From Pseudomonas sp. HMWF032 (GTDB lineage Bacteria; Pseudomonadota; Gammaproteobacteria; Pseudomonadales; Pseudomonadaceae), in the NCBI RefSeq assembly GCF_003060885.1, contig NZ_QAIG01000004.1:96095-160094 (forward strand): a DNA stretch of 64,000 bases, given 5' to 3'. This document shows positions 1 to 10,418 of the stretch, one piece after another (positions within the stretch are counted from its first letter, which is position 1; each line of letters opens with the position of its first letter). The notes beneath the pieces were generated by a model. It was not told the origin of the DNA, did no database searches, and was given only the letters and a program-made list of their open reading frames with translations. The position numbers were made by a program, and so were the translations under genes.

Positions 1-302
1 GCATGGCGGGTAATGGTGAAGTACTGTTCTCCATGGCCAATGCGTTGAAACCTGGCACTTTTGATCTTGATGACATAGAAGGATTCAGCACCCGCGCCGT
101 GAGTTTCTTCCTCGGCTTGCCTGGTCCGCGTCATCCCAAGCAGGCGTTTGATGTAATGGTGGCGGCGGCACGCAAACTGGCCCATGAACTGGGTGGCGAG
201 TTGAAGGATGACCAGCGCAGCGTGATGACTGCGCAAACTATCGAGCACTACCGCCAGCGCATCGTCGAATATGAACGCAAGCAACTGACCAATAAACGCT
301 GA
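1..302 (+). CDS. zipA: Cell division protein ZipA, C-terminal part (5' end outside window)
   Basis: The last 99 or so residues of ZipA, the inner-membrane division protein that tethers FtsZ to the membrane. The frame is open at the left edge, so the N-terminal membrane anchor and the Pro/Gln-rich linker lie outside the window. What remains matches the globular FtsZ-binding domain: the run around [20 protein letters not shown], the FFLGLPGP motif and a long helical tail with an AARKLA segment. The assignment is supported by ligA immediately downstream, the usual zipA-ligA order in Pseudomonas. A hairpin follows the stop. Confidence 0.93.
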   Translation, partial: MAGNGEVLFSMANALKPGTFDLDDIEGFSTRAVSFFLGLPGPRHPKQAFDVMVAAARKLAHELGGELKDDQRSVMTAQTIEHYRQRIVEYERKQLTNKR

Positions 303-320
303 TTTAACCGATGAAATACC

Positions 321-348
321 AAGAGCAGCCAAGGCTGCTCTTTTCGTT
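321..348 (+). terminator. Hairpin terminator after zipA
   Basis: Perfect 10-bp inverted repeat (321-330 with 333-342, arm AAGAGCAGCC) separated by two bases and followed by a T-rich run. It lies between the zipA stop and the ligA start, so zipA transcripts may be partly terminated before ligA. Seen directly; function inferred. Confidence 0.7.
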
Positions 349-351
349 TGA

Positions 352-2733
<2,382 letters not shown>

Positions 2734-2751
2734 AAAGGCGGGTTTTCTATA

Positions 2752-2778
2752 CTGCCCCCAAACAGAGTTTGGGGGCAG
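2752..2778. terminator. Inverted repeat between convergent ligA and lipoprotein gene
   Basis: Perfect 11-bp arms (CTGCCCCCAAA, 2752-2762, and its complement at 2768-2778) around a 5-nt loop, lying exactly between two convergent genes. No clear T tract follows on either strand, so a bidirectional terminator is the best guess but intrinsic termination would be weak. Confidence 0.55.
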
Positions 2779-2787
2779 TACGACAAC

Positions 2788-3096
2788 TTAGTTACCGGTT
2801 ACGTTTACGCAGGTTTCGCCGAAGAACGGGTAGAAGCCTTTGGTGTGGTAATCAGCGGTAGCGATGGTGCCGATGTTGCCATTGGCCTTGGCGGCAGCAA
2901 TGGACGCGTCGCCTTTGTTGATCAGACCAATGATGGTGGTGGCGCAAGCAGTACCGGTTTTGTTACCGGAAGCGGTAGTGGCAGTGATCGGGCCTTTGAC
3001 GTCGGTGATCAGACCAACGCTGACTGGCGACAGGCCAGAAGCGCAACCGCTGAGCAGGGTAACCAGGCCGGCAGCCAGAGCAATTTTCTTCAACAT
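2788..3096 (-). CDS. TRL-like family small lipoprotein
   Basis: A 102-aa secreted lipoprotein. The N-terminus is a lipoprotein signal with lipobox LSGC, placing the acylated cysteine at position 18. The mature part is small and rich in Gly, Ala and Thr, with a conserved GLITDVKGP segment and two cysteines (in TACATT and GETCVN) that could form a disulfide. These features match the TRL-like (tRNA-associated-locus-like) family, whose function is unknown. It is monocistronic, convergent with ligA, and has a short perfect inverted repeat in its leader. Family call from pattern recognition, not a search. Confidence 0.8.
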   Translation of the reverse strand: MLKKIALAAGLVTLLSGCASGLSPVSVGLITDVKGPITATTASGNKTGTACATTIIGLINKGDASIAAAKANGNIGTIATADYHTKGFYPFFGETCVNVTGN

Positions 3097-3127
3097 GTTG
3101 TGATTCCTTTTCGCTTATCCATAAGAA

Positions 3128-3149
3128 GCTTTACCCATCCAGGTAAAGC
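3128..3149. promoter_or_regulatory. Inverted repeat in leader of the TRL-like lipoprotein gene
   Basis: 8-bp perfect arms (GCTTTACC at 3128-3135, GGTAAAGC at 3142-3149) with a 6-nt loop, about 32 bp upstream of the start codon. It could be an operator or an mRNA hairpin. Nothing else is recognisable in 3097-3372. Confidence 0.35.
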
Positions 3150-3372
3150 GCTCGCGCACCCTAAAGCAGTGCCTGGGCAATAACAAGTTCGCCTGCTATT
3201 TTTCAAATCGATTTCAAATTTATGAAATCTTTCTGTGACTTTTCCACTGACAGCTGTTATCGCGCTACGCGCTATTGATTCAGCAGCCTACATAGAGAAC
3301 GTGGCGATATTTGGTGATACGAATCTTGGGGGAGGTGCCTGGTGCTTCGATCAAGTGCCAGGCAAGGGGTGA

Positions 3373-3729
3373 TCAGTCACCGTGATATTCGCAACCGCTG
3401 GTGCAGGTTTCGTGGATACGGATACGCGACAGTTCAGGCAGCAGCGGCTTGAGTTGCTGCCAAATCCACTTGGCCAGCACTTCACTGGTGGGATTTTCCA
3501 GGCCAGGAATATCGTTCAGGTAGTTGTGGTCAAGCTGCTCATAGAGTGGCCTGAAGATTGCCTTGATCTCGGAGAAGTCGCGAATCCAGCCGGTATAAGG
3601 GTCAACTTCACCTTCGATATACACCGCCACCTTGAAGGAATGGCCGTGCAGGCGCCCGCATTTGTGGCCTTCGGGGACGTGAGGCAGGCGATGGGCGGCC
3701 TCGAACATAAACTCTTTGAACAATTCCAC
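3373..3729 (-). CDS. queD: 6-carboxy-5,6,7,8-tetrahydropterin synthase QueD
   Basis: Converts dihydroneopterin triphosphate to 6-carboxytetrahydropterin, the second step of queuosine/preQ0 biosynthesis. 118 aa, the normal length. Zinc-binding histidines are visible in FEAAHRLP and in the GRLHGHSF pair, and the catalytic Cys is in GHKCGRLHG. The C-terminal [12 protein letters not shown] segment is typical of Pseudomonas QueD. The start is GTG; it keeps the conserved N-terminal strand before FMFEAAH, which the internal ATG at codon 8 would lose. No other queuosine genes are nearby and no preQ1 riboswitch was recognised. Confidence 0.95.
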   Translation of the reverse strand: MELFKEFMFEAAHRLPHVPEGHKCGRLHGHSFKVAVYIEGEVDPYTGWIRDFSEIKAIFRPLYEQLDHNYLNDIPGLENPTSEVLAKWIWQQLKPLLPELSRIRIHETCTSGCEYHGD

Positions 3730-3834
3730 GGTCTTTCTCTCGGGTGGTACGCGGCTAACAGCGCGTTTGGCAAGGCGCGGATATTACCAGCTCAGCAGCT
3801 GTTAACCGAGTAGCACAGAGGATTGGATACAGTT

Positions 3835-4968
3835 CTATGGCTGATTGCGCTCCAACCGATAGATGCTGACCGCCTCGTAAACCGCCTTTCTCAGACGGTT
3901 GATACCGCCAATCGGACGGTGTTCGGGTAGCGCATGCCAGGGGTTGAAAGACAGGTTGTCGCAGAACAGGTTCTGCTCGCGGCTATCAAAGTCCTGCGCC
4001 GGTACCTTGATGGTGGCGACGGTTTCGAACGGTGAAACGGCCTCGCTCCACTCAACGCTAGGGTCTTCGATGGGCATGTAGTAGTTGGCGTTCTGCCGCT
4101 GAACCTGCAGGGCAAAGCAGGCGGGTACGCGGTCCAGCGACAGCTGCTGATATAGCGCGTTGCGCAGGAAATTCGGCAAATCCTGGTTCTGTTCAGGCAG
4201 CTGATACTCGGGGCATGCTTCTGGTTGAGGAATGACCCGGTATTTGATGTTGTGCTCACCCAGTTTGAAGGGTGCAATAGAGTTGTAGGTGGTCGCCACC
4301 GGTGTTTCCGGGGCAGGGGACAGGGTCTTCAGTGCGATGATCAGATGGCGGAGTTCCCAGGTGCTGGGGTTCCAGCTGGGGAAGAACGCCAATATTTTTT
4401 TGCCGTCGGCCTGGGCAGCGAAATTGCTTTTGTACTCGGCCACATCACGCACGAAAAAGGCTGGGTGATTGAACATCACGAAATCCTGCTCGCTGGCGTG
4501 CTGTGGGCTTTGCGTAAGTTTTTCACCGGGCACATCAAGCAGCTTGATCGCCATGCCGCGTGCATCGCGTGCGCGGTCAAATTGTGGGTAAGCATTACCA
4601 TTGGACAGGCGCATCCAGGCTTGCCAGGTTTTCCCCGGCTCACTGAGTACGCCGCGTTGCAGGTTGCTATCGATATCAGCGCTGACGGTGACTTCGGCCT
4701 TCATGCAGCCATGAGCCTTGGCGTGAGCATCACGCAGTACCCGTGTGTTGTCACGGTGCTGTTCGACCACACGAATGGCATCTTCGATGATGCCTTGGGT
4801 CAGCGCGGCTTCATCGGCCGGGATCTGCTCTTCAGTGGATACCGGGCCGGAGAACTTCCAGCCGTAATAGGCCGCACCGATGGCCCAGCCACCGATAGCG
4901 ATGGCCAGCACAAGCACCAGCAGTTTGCCCAGTACACGGCCGAGCCAGAGCCAGAATCGTTTAAACAT
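3835..4968 (-). CDS. Membrane-anchored catalase-family haem protein
   Basis: 377-aa protein of the small catalase-like (SrpA/y4iL-like) family. An N-terminal transmembrane segment (about 12-36) is followed by a periplasmic haem domain. The key residues line up with catalases: distal His82 in AHAKAHG, Asn167 in FVMFNHPAFF, the RDARGMAIKLL stretch, and a proximal R-x-x-x-Y haem-ligand motif (R360, Y364) at the C-terminus. Small relatives often have peroxidase or allene-oxide-synthase-type activity rather than strong catalase activity, so the substrate is open; a lipid hydroperoxide is possible. It is followed 53 bp upstream on the same strand by a dihaem cytochrome gene, suggesting one operon with the cytochrome first. 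Confidence 0.88.
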   Translation of the reverse strand: MFKRFWLWLGRVLGKLLVLVLAIAIGGWAIGAAYYGWKFSGPVSTEEQIPADEAALTQGIIEDAIRVVEQHRDNTRVLRDAHAKAHGCMKAEVTVSADIDSNLQRGVLSEPGKTWQAWMRLSNGNAYPQFDRARDARGMAIKLLDVPGEKLTQSPQHASEQDFVMFNHPAFFVRDVAEYKSNFAAQADGKKILAFFPSWNPSTWELRHLIIALKTLSPAPETPVATTYNSIAPFKLGEHNIKYRVIPQPEACPEYQLPEQNQDLPNFLRNALYQQLSLDRVPACFALQVQRQNANYYMPIEDPSVEWSEAVSPFETVATIKVPAQDFDSREQNLFCDNLSFNPWHALPEHRPIGGINRLRKAVYEAVSIYRLERNQP

Positions 4969-5021
4969 GGAGTCAATTCCTTTTAATTATTCTCAGTGTG
5001 CGATTACAGGCAGCGTGCAGT

Positions 5022-6896
5022 TCAGTTCTGGCAAGACGGCCCCGGGGTCCACTCTTTGGCGGCAACAGGCTGTAGCTGCTGTTCCAGAGCCGGATTGCCC
5101 AAGACCTTGAGGTACTCGATCAGTGCCCAACGTTCTTCCGGTTGCAGGGCGCGGCCTATCACGCCGTCTTCACGGCATCCCGCACGGAATTCGTGACCAC
5201 GATTGCTGTTGCCGGTGACCTGGGTATCGAAGTGGAAGCCGCCGGTGAATTTTCCGCTGTTGTAGCCAATCTGTTTCGGGTTGAACTCGAAGTTACCCAC
5301 CCAGAACTGGGTTTGCCGCTCCGAGACCGGCGACAGAAGTTGGAACAGGGTCGGCACCGAACCGTTATGCAGGAACGGCGGCGTGGCCCATATTCCATCC
5401 AAGGGGCGGGCTTTATAGCCGCGTAATTCCTGGACCCCGATCGGTAAGTCAAAGCCGTCCATGCGACCCCGTTCTGGTTGTGTGATGCCGGCATCTTGAT
5501 ACGCGCGGTTCTCCACGTAGGCGGTGACGTAGGCCAGGGCCTTTGCGCTAGAGATGCTGCGCATGTCGATGTCATCCAGCTTCGCGCCAAACAGGCGTAC
5601 ATCCAGCTTGCTCAGTTCGGCCTTGGCCCAGCCCAGTTTGCTGATATCGAAGCGATGGTCGGCAATATTGTCCGCCGTAGTTGGGTCCGTGCCGACGATG
5701 GAAGTCGGTACCACGCGCATACGCCATTCGGGATCGCGAGCGGGGGCGAAGCTGTCCTGGGGCGTTTTCGGGTCAGGCGCATGGCAGTAGGCGCAGTTTT
5801 CGGCAAACAGCGCGCGGCCGCGGCTGGCCAATGGCAGGTCGACCTTACCGAACACGGCTTCCGGCCAGGTAGGGGGCTGCAGCTTTTTCAGCGTTTCTTC
5901 CAGGGTGAACAGGTCACGCAGGCGTACGCTGGATGAGTAGCGTTCGGCTTCGGCAACCGGGTGGCCATCGGTATTCAGTAAGCGCAGGGTTGCGCCGACA
6001 CCCAGGGCCTCGCCAACGTTGCGGGCCATCGGCTGCATGGCCGAACCGTTCCACTGCACCCAGTCGAATTTCCAGATATCCCAGACTTGCGGATAGCTCA
6101 CCGGTGCATTGGCGACTCGGTAGTTGCTCGGGTCGATGGCATCACCAAATACGCTGTTGGCAATCCGGCCGAATGCATCGGTACGGCCGAAGCCTTCCTC
6201 GGTTGGGTAGAGGCCGCGATGCCAGTCATTGAACGCCGTGCCCAATAGGCGATCGAGTACCACCTTGAAATCGCGGCGCAGTTGCGCCTTCTCACTGGCG
6301 TATTCATCACCCAGTACCTGCTTGGCGAAGCGGCGGAATTTCAGCGGATTGTAATAGGTGAAAGCCATGCTCATGCCGAGCGCCTGCCCAAAGCTGCCAC
6401 CGCGTACGGTCGGTACGGTGGAGGCCAGCGAATGCAGCGCGGCGCCGCCGTCGATGCGTACGGCCTGGCCTTTGTAGCGCAGCTCACCGGTGTGGCAAGC
6501 TGCACAGCTGATATCCAGGTAGTGCTCGCCGGTTTCGGCATCGGCATGCCGGGCAAAACCGACTGGCAGGTTGCCGGGGTTCAGTGGTGTGGGTTGCTGT
6601 TGCGGATCAACCAGGAAACCGAACCGCGCCAGGTACTCCGGCGTGGCAAATTGGCTGCTGCTGAACGGCAGTTCCAGGGCACTGAACCATTCATAGCGCA
6701 GGCCTTTCACCTGAGTACCTTGTGGGGTGTAGTAATAGGTCTGGCGCTCTTCTGCCGACCATTGATCAAGGTAATGCAGTTTGTCGGGCTGTTGATAGAC
6801 CGGAAGGTTGGGGTTGGCGATGAAGTACAGGGCAATCAGCAGCCCGACTACCAGCAACAAAAGAAGCCCATACAGGGCCCGACGGAGAATGCGCAT
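5022..6896 (-). CDS. RoxA-like dihaem cytochrome c (dihaem peroxidase family)
   Basis: 624-aa periplasmic dihaem protein of the family commonly labelled dihaem cytochrome c peroxidase, which includes the rubber oxygenase RoxA. An uncleaved-looking N-terminal membrane segment (about 7-27) anchors it. Two CXXCH haem sites are present, CAACH at 131-135 and CAYCH at 368-372. A GIWATPPFLHNGSVPTL motif near the C-terminus is typical of the MauG/CcpA superfamily. The start at 6896 is chosen because AAGGAAG lies upstream at good spacing; a longer reading frame reaches 6959 but adds a non-signal-like leader. Substrate unknown: peroxide or an organic substrate oxidised with O2. It pairs with the downstream catalase-like gene. 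Confidence 0.88.
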   Translation of the reverse strand: MRILRRALYGLLLLLVVGLLIALYFIANPNLPVYQQPDKLHYLDQWSAEERQTYYYTPQGTQVKGLRYEWFSALELPFSSSQFATPEYLARFGFLVDPQQQPTPLNPGNLPVGFARHADAETGEHYLDISCAACHTGELRYKGQAVRIDGGAALHSLASTVPTVRGGSFGQALGMSMAFTYYNPLKFRRFAKQVLGDEYASEKAQLRRDFKVVLDRLLGTAFNDWHRGLYPTEEGFGRTDAFGRIANSVFGDAIDPSNYRVANAPVSYPQVWDIWKFDWVQWNGSAMQPMARNVGEALGVGATLRLLNTDGHPVAEAERYSSSVRLRDLFTLEETLKKLQPPTWPEAVFGKVDLPLASRGRALFAENCAYCHAPDPKTPQDSFAPARDPEWRMRVVPTSIVGTDPTTADNIADHRFDISKLGWAKAELSKLDVRLFGAKLDDIDMRSISSAKALAYVTAYVENRAYQDAGITQPERGRMDGFDLPIGVQELRGYKARPLDGIWATPPFLHNGSVPTLFQLLSPVSERQTQFWVGNFEFNPKQIGYNSGKFTGGFHFDTQVTGNSNRGHEFRAGCREDGVIGRALQPEERWALIEYLKVLGNPALEQQLQPVAAKEWTPGPSCQN

Positions 6897-7057
6897 GGAT
6901 ACTTCCTTGTGGCGATTTTTATTTGTTGTTTTTATGCCAATTGGCGCAGCCGATGGCAAGCAGCCATTACTACGAAACCCAGGAAATAGCCTTCTTTTTG
7001 CTCCGAAGATGGCTTTACAGTGCGGTTTATGACGAATTAATCCACGGGAGTGAGTGT

Positions 7058-7525
7058 ATGCATCCTTTTGACGCGCCGCAGCCGCCTAAATTGGCGCTTT
7101 TGCTGGGCTATGCCGGGTTGGTGCCTTTTGCCACCGGAGCCCTGGGTATTTGGGTGGTGCCGGAGGGCTGGCGACCGGTGGTGCTGGCAGCGCTGCTGGA
7201 TTATGCCGCGGTAATTCTGGCCTTTATGGGGGCTATCCACTGGGGGCTGGCCATGCGTGCGCAAGAGGCGGGGCAGTCGGCGCAATTGCAGTTGGGTTTT
7301 TCGGTCGTACCGCCATTACTGGGCTGGCTGGCGATCAGTGGTGGCATGCCCACCAGCCTGGCCTTGCCCCTGTGCCTTATCGCTTTTGCCGGCCTCTATG
7401 GCGCGGATTTGCGAGCGGTCAAGCTGGGGCTGGCACCGCAGTGGTACCCAAGCTTGCGGCGTCCGCTGACGATTGTGGTGTGTCTGAGCCTATTGTTGGC
7501 CTGGACCAGTGTGCTGGTGCGTTGA
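7058..7525 (+). CDS. DUF3429 family inner-membrane protein
   Basis: 155-aa very hydrophobic protein with about five predicted membrane helices. The sequence pattern (LGYAGLVPFATGALG near the N-terminus, YAAVILAFMGAIHWGLAM in the middle) matches the DUF3429 family, of unknown function. The ATG at 7058 has a GGGAG ribosome site; the upstream in-frame extension to 6923 lacks coding character. Its last 36 bases overlap the 3' end of the convergent kinase gene. Confidence 0.83.
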   Translation: MHPFDAPQPPKLALLLGYAGLVPFATGALGIWVVPEGWRPVVLAALLDYAAVILAFMGAIHWGLAMRAQEAGQSAQLQLGFSVVPPLLGWLAISGGMPTSLALPLCLIAFAGLYGADLRAVKLGLAPQWYPSLRRPLTIVVCLSLLLAWTSVLVR

Positions 7526-8044
7526 GCCCAGCCACTGCGCAACGGTTGCAAGCGTTTGCTGGCGCCGCACAGTCCAGTCGCCCTGAATGCGCTGCAGTGG
7601 CTGCTGGTGTTGACACAACCAGTCTGCGCACTGTTCAAAGAACGCCACACGCTGAGTCAGCTCTGGCTGACAACGCTGGCCATCGTCGACCCAGGGTACG
7701 CTGCGCGGGTCAAGCAACAGGTGCAGGTGGTAGTCGCGCGCCAAGAGCGCCTCTTCGATCCAGACCGGACAATCACCAAACAGCGTCTGGCTCCAGAGCA
7801 TGTTGCTGAGCAGGTGGGTGTCGAGTATCAGCAACTCAGGTGCGGCTGCTCGGGCCTGGTCTTCCCAGGCCAGCTGACCCTGGGCGATGCGACTGATATC
7901 GGCATAGCAGGTGTCGCGCTGTTCTTGGTCGATAAAGTGCCGCACATACTCGCCCACCAGCACGCCACCAAAGGTTGTTTGAATGGCATCGGCCAGCCAG
8001 CTTTTACCGCTGGATTCCGGGCCGGTCAGCACCAGCACCTTCAT
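7490..8044 (-). CDS. NadR-like P-loop kinase (probable nicotinamide riboside kinase)
   Basis: 184-aa ATPase resembling the ribosylnicotinamide kinase domain of NadR, which phosphorylates nicotinamide riboside to NMN. A Walker A motif GPESSGKS lies at residues 8-15, followed by the GEYVRHFID and LLILDTHLL (Walker B-like) segments of this kinase group. The start ATG overlaps the pnuC stop by 4 bp (ATGA), so the two are translationally coupled, and the transporter upstream fixes the likely substrate as a vitamin riboside. No adenylyltransferase or HTH domain is present, unlike enterobacterial NadR. Related pairs are also used for thiamine, so the substrate is inferred. Confidence 0.85.
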   Translation of the reverse strand: MKVLVLTGPESSGKSWLADAIQTTFGGVLVGEYVRHFIDQEQRDTCYADISRIAQGQLAWEDQARAAAPELLILDTHLLSNMLWSQTLFGDCPVWIEEALLARDYHLHLLLDPRSVPWVDDGQRCQPELTQRVAFFEQCADWLCQHQQPLQRIQGDWTVRRQQTLATVAQWLGSTHQHTGPGQQ

Positions 8045-8607
8045 GCGTTGACCAACGCGCGATCTCGTCCCCAGGTCAGCCAACCGTGAATCGCCAACAG
8101 GGTAAATACGCCATACAGCGCAGCTGTTGGATACAAGCCCTGTTGTACAAATAGGCCGACAAACAGCAAATCCAGAAGTACCCACAGTGGCCAGCATTCC
8201 AAGCGTTTTTGTGCCATCCACACCTGAGCGACCAAGCTGAAGGCGCTCAATGCTGCATCCAGCCAGGGGGCTGCTGCATCGGTGAAGGTAGCCATCAGAT
8301 AAGCTAGCAAGAGAGCACCGAGGCCCCCGGCAGCCAAGCTGAAAAACAGGCCTTGCGCGCTCAGCCGATTGACCTGCACGCCGCTGTGGTTGCTGCCGCC
8401 TCGCGTCCACTGCCACCAGCCGTAGCCTTGCAGCACGGCATAAACGCCTTGCAGAAGCATGTTTGAATAAAGCCTGCCGTCATAGAAAATCCAGGCATAC
8501 ATCAACACCATCAGCAGACCGAGCGGCCAGCACCAGCGATTCTGTCTCACGGTGAGCCAGACGGCCCATACACCAAGTGCCGAGGCGAGAGTTTCAAGGG
8601 GCGACAT
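8041..8607 (-). CDS. pnuC: PnuC-family vitamin (nicotinamide riboside) transporter
   Basis: 188-aa inner-membrane transporter with about seven hydrophobic helices. The PnuC hallmark is visible around residues 40-70: tyrosine/tryptophan-rich IFYDGRLYSNMLLQ and the GYGWWQWTRGG motif. PnuC proteins move nicotinamide riboside by facilitated diffusion, with trapping by a cytosolic kinase, which is exactly the downstream coupled gene. The PnuT subgroup carries thiamine; I saw no TPP riboswitch in the short upstream region. Confidence 0.88.
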   Translation of the reverse strand: MSPLETLASALGVWAVWLTVRQNRWCWPLGLLMVLMYAWIFYDGRLYSNMLLQGVYAVLQGYGWWQWTRGGSNHSGVQVNRLSAQGLFFSLAAGGLGALLLAYLMATFTDAAAPWLDAALSAFSLVAQVWMAQKRLECWPLWVLLDLLFVGLFVQQGLYPTAALYGVFTLLAIHGWLTWGRDRALVNA

Positions 8608-8738
8608 AGAGCACTAGCTGCCGGAAGTAGGGAGGTCAACGATTGTAACCATTCACTTTGCGCGCGTCTTGGCGCGGCGGATGGCCAGTCGCCATGATAT
8701 TGCCGATATACTTACTTGACCAACCTGGAGAGCAGCAC

Positions 8739-9848
8739 GTGTTGAAGTCGGCTTTGCACTGGATCAGCGCTGTCTGTTTGCTGACGCTGAGCATATTTAC
8801 CACGCTTGTTCAGGCAGCACCCACAGTCGGGAATACCCCTGCCTCCGTCGTGTTCCTTAATCCAGGTTATTCCGATGAGCCTTTTTGGGTGGGTTATACC
8901 CAGTTCATGCAGGCAGCAGCTGATGGCTTGGGGATGCACCTTCAGGTCATTTATGGTGAGCGTGACCATCGCTTGTTACTGCAGCGAGCACGTGAGCTGT
9001 TAGAGGAGGGCACCCTTCCGGATTATCTGCTGTTCGTCAACGAGATGTACACCGCGCCTGAATTATTACGCCTGTATGCCAATAGCCCTGTCAGGCTGTT
9101 CTCTCTGCACAGTACCCTGACAGCCGAGCAACATCAGATTGTTGGTCGTTCACGTGAGCGGTACCGCAACTGGATTGGCAGCCTGATTCCCAATGATGAA
9201 CAAGCAGGCTATTGGATGGCAGAGGCACTTATTGCGCGTCTGGACGGTAAACCCGGTAATCTGCTGGCATTTGCGGGAGTGCGTAATACGCCGTCATCCT
9301 CGCTGCGTGAGGAGGGTTTGCGTCGTGCTTTGGTCGAGCATCCCGAGGTTACGTTACAAAGCCTGGTTTATGGCGAGTGGAGGCGTAATCGAGCATATGA
9401 GCAGGCTAAACTACTGCTACCCCGCCATCCTGAGGTCCAGTTGATCTGGTCGGCCAATGATGAAATGGCTTTCGGGGTCATGCAGGCCGCTCAGGAAATG
9501 GGCAGAGTCCCGAACAAAGATATCTTTCTCTCTGCATTGAATAACTCCGATGAGGTTTTGCAGGCGCGCATTGACAACAAGGTATCGGTGTTGGTTGGGG
9601 GGCATTTCACGCTGGGAGGCTGGGCGATGGTGATGTTGCACGATTACCATGCCGGTACGGATTTTGCCACGCGTGGCGGCAAGGACAGGGTTGAAACGCT
9701 GTTTACCGTTCTGGATGCCGACCAGGCAAAACGCTTACAGAAACGCCTCAGTAGCCAAGGCTATGGGCTGGACTTTCGTCAGTTCAGTGCGGTGTATAAC
9801 CCCAATATCCGTAATTATGGATTTTCAGTCTTGCCGTTGCTGCAGTGA
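8739..9848 (+). CDS. Periplasmic sugar-type binding protein (ABC transporter or sensor input)
   Basis: 369-aa secreted type I periplasmic binding protein. A signal peptide ends near LVQA-AP. The fold is indicated by VVFLNPGYSDEPFWVGYTQFMQAAA at the N-terminus of the mature protein and IWSANDEMAFGVMQAAQEMG later, both characteristic of the ribose/galactose-binding family. The GTG start at 8739 is preferred because GGAG lies 8 nt upstream and it begins right at the signal peptide; the frame stays open to ATG codons at 8694 and 8658. No permease or ATPase is adjacent, so it may feed a distant transporter or a sensor kinase. Ligand unknown. Confidence 0.82.
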   Translation: MLKSALHWISAVCLLTLSIFTTLVQAAPTVGNTPASVVFLNPGYSDEPFWVGYTQFMQAAADGLGMHLQVIYGERDHRLLLQRARELLEEGTLPDYLLFVNEMYTAPELLRLYANSPVRLFSLHSTLTAEQHQIVGRSRERYRNWIGSLIPNDEQAGYWMAEALIARLDGKPGNLLAFAGVRNTPSSSLREEGLRRALVEHPEVTLQSLVYGEWRRNRAYEQAKLLLPRHPEVQLIWSANDEMAFGVMQAAQEMGRVPNKDIFLSALNNSDEVLQARIDNKVSVLVGGHFTLGGWAMVMLHDYHAGTDFATRGGKDRVETLFTVLDADQAKRLQKRLSSQGYGLDFRQFSAVYNPNIRNYGFSVLPLLQ

Positions 9849-9849
9849 C

Positions 9850-10065
9850 TCAGACACCCGCCAGATGTAATACCAGCTTGACCACGCCAAAGATCATCAG
9901 CACAAACACTGCAGTAAACAGCACGCCCAGAATGATGAAATGACTGGGCTTACCCCGTGAGAAGTCACGCGCACGATTCCTTCCGCTTTGTACACCCAAT
10001 GCAGCACTTAACACGCTCTGTAGCATCTCCCAGAGCGTCAGCGGCTTGTTTTTCTCGTCGTCCAT
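9850..10065 (-). CDS. DUF2970 family small membrane protein
   Basis: 71-aa protein with one C-terminal membrane helix (about 44-66). The N-terminal motif LWEMLQSVLSAALGVQS followed by an Arg-rich stretch is typical of DUF2970, an uncharacterised family of short inner-membrane proteins in beta- and gammaproteobacteria. Its stop codon lies one base from that of the convergent binding-protein gene. Confidence 0.85.
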   Translation of the reverse strand: MDDEKNKPLTLWEMLQSVLSAALGVQSGRNRARDFSRGKPSHFIILGVLFTAVFVLMIFGVVKLVLHLAGV

Positions 10066-10203
10066 TAGCCACCCCTATCCTGAAATCTTAGTTTCATTAA
10101 AGCCTATACCTGAGACGGTGGATTGTCTGAGTACTGACTTCGCTGCAACGGTGGATCAATTGAACACCCAGGCTCATGTGCCATCCCTTCCCAGGCGCCC
10201 GTT

Positions 10204-10395
10204 CTAACGGTCTTTAGTGTTTACACGTCGTGGCCGCTGCAGCAGCTCTCCGCTGCAGTTCGGGCAACGCCCATGCAATGTGCTGTCGACGCAGTCGCGG
10301 CAAAATGTGCACTCGTATGAGCAGATAAATGCGTCCTGGCTGTCGGCCGGAAGGACTCGGTTACAGCATTCGCACTTGGCTCGTATCTCCAGCAT
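10204..10395 (-). CDS. DUF1272 small zinc-ribbon protein
   Basis: 63-aa cysteine-rich protein. Cysteine clusters CECC, CSYECTFCRDC and CPNC are arranged as a double zinc-binding ribbon, the signature of DUF1272. Function unknown. It lies 23 bp downstream of the GlxA-type regulator on the same strand and is probably cotranscribed with it. Confidence 0.88.
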   Translation of the reverse strand: MLEIRAKCECCNRVLPADSQDAFICSYECTFCRDCVDSTLHGRCPNCSGELLQRPRRVNTKDR

Positions 10396-10418
10396 GGCAA
10401 GCTCCTTCGGTTAGGTGT

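Noticed and set aside
3184..3372. preQ1 riboswitch or promoter near queD
   Set aside because: This region is downstream of queD on its strand, and no preQ1-type pseudoknot pattern was seen upstream of queD either.
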